Below, one piece after another: positions 20,202-26,327 of a stretch of DNA of 26,327 nucleotides; the stretch's first letter is position 1, and each line of letters begins with the position of its first letter. This DNA comes from a virus. Below the pieces are notes generated by a model, which ran no database searches, had not been told where the DNA came from, and saw only the letters and a list, made by a program, of their open reading frames with translations. Location: the IMG/VR virus record IMGVR_UViG_3300034522_000023, positions 1 through 26,327 of that record; one strand, 5' to 3'. Position numbers and translations under genes: made by a program.

Positions 20202-21808
20202 GCAAGCTGCTCGACTGGGATGTAATGAGCAGCGCAGAACGACAAGCAGCAAAACTTATCAGCGAGCACTCGCCGCTGTCGTTCATGCGCGTATTTTTCC
20301 AGCTGAACCAGGGCATGAAGATGCTCTGCAACTGGCACCATCGCTACATGGATCACACGGCCCTGAGGGTGCTGTCTGGTGATCTCAAGAACGTAGTATT
20401 CAACATGCCTCCCGGAGGCACCAAGACTGAGTTCTGGTCGATCCATGTGCCTTCATACGCCATGACCAAGTTCGAACGAACGCGAACGCTCAATGTGTCC
20501 TACTCCAAGGCCTTGGTTGAAGAGAATTCGAACCGCATAAAATCCATAATCATCAGCGATGAATATCAGGATTTGTGGCCGTGCGACCTTGGCAAGGCCG
20601 ACGTGGCCAACTGGGTCATCACCGACGATCGTGGGCGCAACAAGCATCAGATCTTCAGCCGCTCCACTGGCGGACAGATCACCGGCGTGCGCGGCGGCTA
20701 CATCTCCGAAGGTTTCACCGGATTCATTAACCTGGATGACCCGGAAAAGGCCGACAGTGCTTTTAGCGCGACCATGCGCGCCAAGGCCCAGCGGATTGTC
20801 ACCAACACTCTGCGCAGTCGTAGGGCTTCGCCAGATACCCCTGTCATCTGTACCCAGCAACGCCTGCACACGGACGACGTGTCGGGCTTCCTGCTCAAGG
20901 GCGGCATGGGTCTTGATTTCGCGCACATCAAGGTTCCTGCCTTGGTCACGCGCGATTACATCGCAAGCTTGCCTGATGAGATCCGCGAACACGCCGAGCG
21001 CGATGTTTTCGGAAGTCCGTCAATCGTCCGCGGCGGCGTCGAATACTGGTCTTACTGGCCAGCCAAGGAAACCGTCGACGACCTGATGGCCCTGTGGGAC
21101 AGGGACCCGTACACCATGGTCAGCCAGTACCAGCAGGAGCCCGTGGCTCTTACTGGCGGCATGATAGACGCCGACTGGTTTAAGACCTACGAGCAGCTCC
21201 CATTTCTGGTGTGGCGCGGCGTGTACGTCGACACTGCGCAGAAAACTGGGGAGCAGCACGACTTCTCGGTCTTCAACCATTGCGGCCTCGGTGTTGATGG
21301 GAATCTTTATCTCATCGATGTTCACCGCGGCAAATGGGATGCCGGTGATCTTGAGGCCGAAGCTTTGCGCGTTTGGCAAAAGTGGAAGGGCTGGGACCAG
21401 TTCCGCCCGGCAGCCTTGAGGTATATGCGCGTCGAGGACAAGTCATCAGGAACCGGCCTGATCCAGACGATCAGCAAGAAAGGCTCCATTCCAATTGAGC
21501 CGCAGCCTCGAGGTCCAGCAGCGAACAAGGTGACGCGCTGTATGGATGCGGTTCCATGGCTGAAGTCCGGGCGAGTCTTTGTGCCGGCCATTTATGACGA
21601 TCAAGGCCGCAAGATCGAGCACGTCAAAGATCATCGCGGCGAGATTGTTGCCTCCACGGACTGGGTAACACCGTTTCTCACAGAGGCATCCGCCTTCACC
21701 GCTGACGACACCCACGATTTCGACGACCAAGTGGACACCCTGTTCGACGCAGTTGCCGACATGCTCATCAACGGTAACGGCGACTTTTTCTCCGGCAACT
21801 GGCTTTAA
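20198..21808 (+). CDS. terL: Large terminase subunit (ATPase and nuclease)
   Basis: A 536-residue protein. The ATPase half has a Walker A-like loop MPPGGTKTE at residues 70-78 (Lys76) and a Walker B-like FINLDDPEK at 176-184. The nuclease half has YVDTAQKTGEQHDF with Asp345, RVEDKSSGTGL with Asp414 (the gp17-type second acidic site), and THDFDDQVD at 505-513 as the third acidic cluster. It pumps DNA into the prohead through the portal and cuts it. The gene is intact and of normal length. It is followed by a 76-base gap and then the tailspike gene. Confidence 0.92.
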   Translation: MSKLLDWDVMSSAERQAAKLISEHSPLSFMRVFFQLNQGMKMLCNWHHRYMDHTALRVLSGDLKNVVFNMPPGGTKTEFWSIHVPSYAMTKFERTRTLNVSYSKALVEENSNRIKSIIISDEYQDLWPCDLGKADVANWVITDDRGRNKHQIFSRSTGGQITGVRGGYISEGFTGFINLDDPEKADSAFSATMRAKAQRIVTNTLRSRRASPDTPVICTQQRLHTDDVSGFLLKGGMGLDFAHIKVPALVTRDYIASLPDEIREHAERDVFGSPSIVRGGVEYWSYWPAKETVDDLMALWDRDPYTMVSQYQQEPVALTGGMIDADWFKTYEQLPFLVWRGVYVDTAQKTGEQHDFSVFNHCGLGVDGNLYLIDVHRGKWDAGDLEAEALRVWQKWKGWDQFRPAALRYMRVEDKSSGTGLIQTISKKGSIPIEPQPRGPAANKVTRCMDAVPWLKSGRVFVPAIYDDQGRKIEHVKDHRGEIVASTDWVTPFLTEASAFTADDTHDFDDQVDTLFDAVADMLINGNGDFFSGNWL

Positions 21809-21884
21809 CCCCACCGACTAAAACGCTCCGACTTTCGTTGGCCGAATCCGGCCGCGCTCATTAAACACGCCCCAAGGAAAAGAC

Positions 21885-23939
21885 ATGACTGACCAGGCTC
21901 AGCGACTTGAGATCGCCACAGTTCGCGCGGAGATCGGCAGCAACATCACCTATAAATTCAACAACGATGCTCTAGACTCCCCTGAAATTCCGACTGACTC
22001 AGGCCCAATTCCCAATCTCAAACAGGTAATCCGGGATATCAAAGAAGAGGCTCTTGACGAAACACTGCGCGCTGAGCTTGCTGAGCCTGGCGGTTTCGTG
22101 CTGGTCGGCGGTGCATCGGCCACCTTTCAATCCCTAGCTGATCTGGCAACTGCACCGCAAAATAGCTCGCGGTCTTACTTCGTCATTAGCCATTCTTTCG
22201 GGACTGGTAAAGGTGGGGGCACTTTCGTTTGGAATGGAGCCCGCGCGCGCTCAAAACATAATGGTGGAACGATCATCAGTCCCACCGTGCCGCCCTATAC
22301 AGGGGAGTCCGGCTTGTCTAATTTTCTTGCCGGCGTAGGGGAGGCCGCACCTTCTGCGTTTGGTTGCTTTGAGCGGGTAATCCAAAACAACACCCTATCC
22401 ATATATGACTTCGGGGCCCTTAGCTCGTACGCAAACTGTGCCGGCCCGATTCAAAAGGCATTAGCAGAAACGCGTAGTAACAACGGAACGTCACCACATA
22501 TCGGAACCGTTGTTATTTTTCCGCCAGAGCAGTTCATGTTCGGTGGGTCTATTATTATCGGTAGTACGCAGTCGATCGTTATGTACCCTAAAACAGCGCT
22601 TCAGCAGATCGCTGGTACGATTACTGGGGTTAATCAGCCGCTGTTTGCAATAAGCAGTCAGTCGGACGTATCAGTCTATGCGCCAGGCGCCTCGTTGAAG
22701 GGCGTGAAGAACGAGGCAACTTCAGGTGAAGGGCGTTCGGCGGTCAGCGTCTATGCCAGTTCTAGAGTCAATATCGTAGGCCTATCTTGCTATTCTGTAT
22801 CCGGCGACGGTTTCACTGTAAGCGGAAATGCGAGTGACGGCAGCGCACCTTCGTCTGATGTCAACTTGATCGATTGTCGTGCGGATGGGGCGGGTCGAAA
22901 CGGCTTCTCCGTGATCAACGTAAGGCGCTGTAAATTAGTGCGGTGCGGCGCCCTGAACACGAATCCAAACGGACTAGGTGCGTCGGCAGGTGGGCCGTGG
23001 GCCGGTTTTGATATAGAGAACGACGCATCCGGAACTCATGTCCTAGAGGGTGTTAGCCTTGAGGACTGCTGGTCCAAGAGCAACCAGGGTAACGGTTTGC
23101 AGTTCACTTTGCCCTATTCCCCTACGCCGATGTCCATTGATGTTAAAAACTTCAGGTCCGAACTGGACGGGGCCGGGACGCAATACGGCGGCCTGTGTGG
23201 CGGGGTGGGTTTTATCTACGGCGGCGGCTCAACCCTATCTGGCAATAACTACGGCAGCATCACGCTTAAAAATATCACAATCGTGAAACCCTTCGGCAGC
23301 GGCATCCGCTTCAGGAACTGGAGTGCAAAGAACGCGCCGGTATTTATCGACAGCGTGACTATTGACCAGCCTGCTTTTGGTGGTGGCACAGGTAACATTA
23401 ACCGGTGCGGCCTGTGGGCTGACTCTTCTGACTCTTCTGACGTTGTAGAGAACAAGGGGAACTTTGAGGTTCGCAACTTGGTGGTCAACAACCCGCCAGG
23501 TGCTTTTGTAAGAGCTGTTTGGGCTGTAGGTGTGACAGGCGCCCCCATGATCGCAAGTATCAAAAATGTTTTCTTGGACAGGCATAGCTCTGATGGCTCT
23601 GCGTTGCTTCGGACCAAGGTTATCGGGGGGGTAAGCTTTACTGATAAGAAGTTTGTTTCAGTAAATAGCGCATCAAGCATATCCGCGTACGAGTACCTGG
23701 GTCGCGAGCTTGTCCTTTCTGGTGCTGGCGGCGTAATCCTGCCCGCTGCATCGCTTACGGCTGGATGCTCAATAGCGTTACGGAATTCAGGATCTTCAAA
23801 TATTGCCGTTACAACAGAAGGTGGCAGCTTCACAACCAGTACTTTTGCAAGTTATACGAATAACGGCACAACCCTAACTCTTACACCAGGTCAGCGAGCG
23901 TTTATAACAAGCGATGGGACTGCCTGGGTCTTGGAATAA
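21885..23939 (+). CDS. Tailspike with beta-helix body
   Basis: A 684-residue protein; AAGGAAA lies 4-10 bases before ATG 21885. Residues 1-65 form a particle-binding N-terminus (QRLEIATVRAEIGSNITYKF, NLKQVIRDIKEEALDE). Residues 70-130 hold the GGTFVWNGARARSKHNGGTII segment common before beta-helix tailspikes. Residues 165-590 have repeated short strands and turns (SVYASSRVNIVGLSCY, DCRADGAGRNGFSV, GSITLKNITIVK), typical of a right-handed beta-helix. The last 100 residues form a beta trimer-forming end. Such spikes bind and often cut surface polysaccharide; a specific hydrolase or lyase site could not be assigned. Base composition is more A/T-rich than the head genes, consistent with exchange. 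Confidence 0.85.
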   Translation: MTDQAQRLEIATVRAEIGSNITYKFNNDALDSPEIPTDSGPIPNLKQVIRDIKEEALDETLRAELAEPGGFVLVGGASATFQSLADLATAPQNSSRSYFVISHSFGTGKGGGTFVWNGARARSKHNGGTIISPTVPPYTGESGLSNFLAGVGEAAPSAFGCFERVIQNNTLSIYDFGALSSYANCAGPIQKALAETRSNNGTSPHIGTVVIFPPEQFMFGGSIIIGSTQSIVMYPKTALQQIAGTITGVNQPLFAISSQSDVSVYAPGASLKGVKNEATSGEGRSAVSVYASSRVNIVGLSCYSVSGDGFTVSGNASDGSAPSSDVNLIDCRADGAGRNGFSVINVRRCKLVRCGALNTNPNGLGASAGGPWAGFDIENDASGTHVLEGVSLEDCWSKSNQGNGLQFTLPYSPTPMSIDVKNFRSELDGAGTQYGGLCGGVGFIYGGGSTLSGNNYGSITLKNITIVKPFGSGIRFRNWSAKNAPVFIDSVTIDQPAFGGGTGNINRCGLWADSSDSSDVVENKGNFEVRNLVVNNPPGAFVRAVWAVGVTGAPMIASIKNVFLDRHSSDGSALLRTKVIGGVSFTDKKFVSVNSASSISAYEYLGRELVLSGAGGVILPAASLTAGCSIALRNSGSSNIAVTTEGGSFTTSTFASYTNNGTTLTLTPGQRAFITSDGTAWVLE
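23421..23441 (+). repeat. Short tandem repeat in the tailspike gene
   Basis: The 9-base unit GACTCTTCT occurs twice in tandem, followed by GAC, encoding DSSDSSD within the beta-helix region. It is in frame and short; slippage here would add or remove three residues without a frameshift. Confidence 0.6.
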
Positions 23940-23954
23940 TCATATATACTCATT

Positions 23955-23993
23955 TGCCCCGCTCGATTAAGCTCTATTCGAGCGGGGCATTTC
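23955..23993 (+). terminator. Terminator after the tailspike gene
   Basis: A perfect 12-bp stem (TGCCCCGCTCGA at 23955-23966 with TCGAGCGGGGCA at 23978-23989) and an 11-base loop, followed by TTTC. It lies 16 bases after the tailspike stop and before the end of the convergent acyltransferase gene at 24011. It is the strongest stem in the window and probably ends the main late transcript. The opposite strand lacks a T-run, so it is mainly rightward. Confidence 0.88.
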
Positions 23994-24010
23994 AATTCTT
24001 CGTGTGCGAT

Positions 24011-25987
24011 TCAGTGATCAAAATCAGTCCGTGTGGATAATTTATTTTTTAGAGTCGATCCAATAGATTCAATTAGGGCTGGCACTATTTGCTTGCTGAC
24101 GCGCATAGATCCGGCGATTGATAGATGCACTAAATCTGAATACATCAGCTCTCCATCCTGAAACTTACGACATGTCCCGTCAGGACATAATGAATCTGAC
24201 GGGTCAATATAAAGCGTATCTTTAGCGCTTTCGGCGAAGCTGCGAAGCCTTTTGTTAATCTCAAAGGCTGGCGAGTCTTTCGGTTTGAAATTGAAACTTA
24301 AATCACAAGGCTGTGATATGAAGCGAGGGCGCAGCAAGCATGATGCTGCTGAATGGCTTGAGTTCGTGTAAGGCTGAACGCCAACTATTATAAGTGGGCG
24401 ATTGCCAATTTCCTGGCGAAACTCTCCAAGGTTCTTGATGATGAAATCAATGTAAGCGTTATCGTCTTTAAGAGCTATGTATTTGCTGTTTTTGTCTCCA
24501 AGCATATCTCTATATACGGTCCAGGCGGATGCGTATATTAGCGGCTTGCTATCAGATTTTATTGTGTTAAGCACCTGCTGGTAATGATCCAGGCAGGGAG
24601 TGGCAATAGCGCCGTTTTCTATTTTTGTATAGTTGGTTGACAGATAACATCCCTGTCTAACAAGTGTCGCCACTTGAATGTTTTCAGGTGCGAGATAGTG
24701 GTCCAGACCGCTGGCGTATTGCAAGGCGAAGCTATCGCCCACCAGATACGCGTCAGGCTCGCTCTTTTTTGCACCTAATTTTGCGAAGTTATCGAACGGG
24801 TAACCGCCATAATTCTTGGTGTGAAAGTTCGCCGGGTCATCCGTAATACTTTTATAGGCTTGTGGTGTTCTGAAGCTATAGCCTCCAGAAGTTACTGCTT
24901 TGTGAGCTGCAAATGAAATTAAAGAAGCCACGATAATCGTAATGCAAAAACCATAAATTCGTTTTTTGTAGTCCTTCGACTTAAAGGACTTTTCAATAGT
25001 GTGGTGCATGATCGCGCCAATAATAATCGCTATTGCAAGTAAGCAAACTTTCTCGACTGTTTCCATATCTCTGAATATATAGTATTTGTAAAATACAATG
25101 ATTGGCCAATGGACTAGGTAGACGGAATAGGATATTAGCCCGATATACACCACAGGCTTGATACGCAGAGCCTTGCCCAGCCCAGGAGACCGTCCGGCAT
25201 AAATGCACGCCGCCGCACCAAGGCAGGGAACGAGCGCGCGAAGGCCTGGAAACGGGGCAGTCGAGTCAATGAGAAAAGCAGCTGCCACGATAAGTGCCAC
25301 GCCCACCGCAAGAACGCATGACTCGAAAGCTCTTCCTGCGCGGTGGTTGTTGACGAATACCAGCAGCGCGCCAATGGACAATTCAAATACACGAAACGGC
25401 ATCATGAAGTATGCAGCTGATGAATCGTATGAAAGCATCCACTGAGACGCCGCCAGAGACACCACAGTCATTACCGCCAACAGGCCGGCCAGGAATCTCG
25501 GAGATACCTTTAGCGCCGCCCAAACAACGAATGGCCAGACCACATAAAATTGCCATTCGGCCGCCAGCGACCAAGTGTGCAGCAGGGGTTGTGTAAGCGC
25601 GTCAGCATCAAAATATCCTTGGTGCATCCAAAAATAAAAATTAGATGCTGAAAATATGGCGTAGCTACTTGCGCTGGCAAGTGTGCTAAATGAGGCCGGG
25701 TCCATCAGCAGGTATCCGGCGCCCAAGCAAAGAGCGATGGTTGTAAGAAGTGCAGGGTGCAGGCGAAGCAATCGTCTGACGTAAAAGTCAGAGAAGGTGA
25801 ATTGCTTCTTCGAGATTGAGTTTTTTATAACCTCGGTAATTAGAAATCCTGAAATAACAAAAAAAACATCTACTCCTATAAACCCGCCGGGCACGCCAAG
25901 GCCGAAATGGAATAGTAGGACAAGAACAACAGCGATTGCGCGCAGTCCGTCAATGTCGGGTCGATAGCTTGTGTTTTTACTGTGCAT
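24011..25987 (-). CDS. O-antigen acyltransferase, OafA/YrhL type with SGNH domain
   Basis: A 658-residue protein; AAGGGAAG precedes the start at 25987. Residues 1-360 are an acyltransferase-3 domain with about ten membrane helices: RPDIDGLRAIAVVLVLLFH (conserved Arg and His27 in helix 1), then GGFIGVDVFFVISGFLI, FYVRRLLRLHPAL and HTWSLAAEWQFY, all family signatures. Residues about 405-650 are a periplasmic SGNH domain: YLVGDSFALQYASG with Ser419, and SDLVHLS with Asp618 and His621. Fusions of this build acetylate O-antigen or other surface glycans. The gene reads opposite to all phage structural genes except the HNH gene, and is lower in G+C. It sits next to the tailspike, which suggests lysogenic conversion that alters the phage receptor. 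Confidence 0.9.
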   Translation of the reverse strand: MHSKNTSYRPDIDGLRAIAVVLVLLFHFGLGVPGGFIGVDVFFVISGFLITEVIKNSISKKQFTFSDFYVRRLLRLHPALLTTIALCLGAGYLLMDPASFSTLASASSYAIFSASNFYFWMHQGYFDADALTQPLLHTWSLAAEWQFYVVWPFVVWAALKVSPRFLAGLLAVMTVVSLAASQWMLSYDSSAAYFMMPFRVFELSIGALLVFVNNHRAGRAFESCVLAVGVALIVAAAFLIDSTAPFPGLRALVPCLGAAACIYAGRSPGLGKALRIKPVVYIGLISYSVYLVHWPIIVFYKYYIFRDMETVEKVCLLAIAIIIGAIMHHTIEKSFKSKDYKKRIYGFCITIIVASLISFAAHKAVTSGGYSFRTPQAYKSITDDPANFHTKNYGGYPFDNFAKLGAKKSEPDAYLVGDSFALQYASGLDHYLAPENIQVATLVRQGCYLSTNYTKIENGAIATPCLDHYQQVLNTIKSDSKPLIYASAWTVYRDMLGDKNSKYIALKDDNAYIDFIIKNLGEFRQEIGNRPLIIVGVQPYTNSSHSAASCLLRPRFISQPCDLSFNFKPKDSPAFEINKRLRSFAESAKDTLYIDPSDSLCPDGTCRKFQDGELMYSDLVHLSIAGSMRVSKQIVPALIESIGSTLKNKLSTRTDFDH

Positions 25988-26036
25988 GACTTCCCTTTCT
26001 TCGGCAGTGCGGGGGGTGAATTAATATCGCGGCGAT

Positions 26037-26067
26037 TCTACAAGCGATTGTCGAGCATGTCAGTCAA
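26037..26067 (-). promoter_or_regulatory. Weak promoter candidate for the acyltransferase
   Basis: On the minus strand TTGACT (26067-26062) is followed after 19 bases by TGTAGA (26042-26037), about 50 bases before the acyltransferase start. The -35 is good but the spacing is long and the -10 poor, so this is only a candidate. An own promoter is expected because the gene is isolated and inverted. Confidence 0.25.
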
Positions 26068-26090
26068 GAAAAACCTAATCAAATTCCAAG

Positions 26091-26103
26091 CTCAAAATTT
26101 GAG
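26091..26103. repeat. Short inverted repeat upstream of the endolysin
   Basis: CTCAAA and TTTGAG are separated by a single A in the divergent gap between the acyltransferase and endolysin genes. It could be a small operator, but a 6-bp A/T-rich dyad is also common by chance. Confidence 0.3.
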
Positions 26104-26125
26104 ATTTTTACCACAGGAGAAAGCC

Positions 26126-26327
26126 ATGCCCATAACTGAGCAGCAACTGCTGCAGATCCTCCCGAACGCCGGCCGCCAAGCCGGCGTTTTTGTTCCTGCT
26201 TTAAACACGGCCATGAGCCGCTACGGTATCGTGGGCACAGCGCGCGTGGCGGCGTTCATTGCACAGGTCGGGCATGAGTCCGGCCAGTTGCGCTATGTGC
26301 GCGAGATCTGGGGGCCCACCGCGCAGC
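26126..26327 (+). CDS. GH19 endolysin, 5' part only
   Basis: The first 67 codons are present; the right edge cuts the gene. The product begins MPITEQQLLQILPNAGRQAG and continues AAFIAQVGHESGQLRYVREIWG, the N-terminal pattern of chitinase-like (glycoside hydrolase 19) phage lysozymes of Pseudomonas; Glu51 in GHESG is the expected catalytic acid. It would cut the peptidoglycan sugar backbone once the holin opens the membrane. CAGGAGAAA lies upstream at a good distance. No signal peptide is seen, so it depends on the holin at 1495, about 24 kb to the left. A terminator-shaped hairpin lies in its early codons. Confidence 0.85.
   Translation, partial: MPITEQQLLQILPNAGRQAGVFVPALNTAMSRYGIVGTARVAAFIAQVGHESGQLRYVREIWGPTAQ
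26165..26191 (+). terminator. Terminator-shaped hairpin inside the endolysin gene
   Basis: AACGCCGGC at 26165-26173 pairs perfectly with GCCGGCGTT at 26180-26188 around a 6-base loop, followed by a T-run (26187-26191) and GTT. It covers codons 14 to 22 of the endolysin. The shape fits an intrinsic terminator, which would cut transcription early in the lysis gene unless ribosomes or an antiterminator prevent folding. It may also be a chance result of the peptide NAGRQAGVF. Confidence 0.5.

Noticed and set aside
1-26327. CRISPR array, toxin-antitoxin or classical anti-phage defence operon
   Set aside because: No regularly spaced repeats and no paired small toxin-antitoxin genes or defence nuclease/NTPase modules were found; the only accessory genes seen are the HNH endonuclease and the acyltransferase.

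Overview
This window is the late region of a contractile-tailed (myovirus-type) Pseudomonas phage or prophage. The phage identity rests on a continuous run of lysis, capsid, neck, tail, baseplate, terminase and receptor-binding genes. The host guess is an inference from the high G+C content, codon choice, and the style of the GH19 endolysin and portal. No integrase, att site, tRNA, rRNA or clear host gene is visible, so integrated versus free state cannot be decided here.

Layout, left to right. (1) 1-1169: the end of a middle region with one partial and two unidentified small genes and a terminator at 836. (2) 1495-2349: a lambda-type lysis cassette of class I holin (probably dual-start), inner-membrane spanin, and an outer-membrane lipoprotein spanin nested out of frame in it. 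There is no endolysin here. (3) 2402-8228: head genes, namely HI1409-type portal, Mu F-like morphogenesis protein, DUF2213 protease with scaffold-like tail, cement protein and DUF2184 major capsid. An AT-rich HNH homing-endonuclease gene sits on the opposite strand exactly at the capsid 3' end. (4) 8281-10181: neck and tail-completion genes. (5) 10165-13925: DUF3383 sheath, tail tube, tail assembly chaperone with an apparent -1 frameshift extension, and a tape measure carrying a tail lysozyme domain. (6) 13922-19744: a compact baseplate (Dit-like, plug, hub, spike, gp25-like, J-like, DUF2612), then a collar-domain fibre and a small fibre-assembly-like protein. (7) 19752-21808: the two terminase genes, at the far end of the morphogenesis module rather than next to the portal. 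(8) 21885-23939: a large beta-helix tailspike. (9) 24011-25987, minus strand: an OafA-type O-antigen acyltransferase with a C-terminal SGNH domain, probably a lysogenic conversion gene. (10) 26126 to the right edge: the start of a GH19 endolysin, about 24 kb from its holin and spanins.

How it works together. Nearly all genes read rightward with ATGA/TGATG-type overlaps, as in one late operon. Several terminator-shaped hairpins lie between or inside co-directional late genes, which would fit graded expression or processive antitermination. The tailspike, collar fibre and acyltransferase form a surface-interaction region: the first two probably bind the cell surface and the last probably modifies it.

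Most unusual observations: the capsid C-terminus appears to have been rebuilt in AT-rich synonymous codons on the endonuclease side of the insertion, with the displaced original end left on the other side; the holin ribosome binding site lies in a perfect hairpin next to two start codons; and a terminator-shaped hairpin lies inside the endolysin coding sequence.
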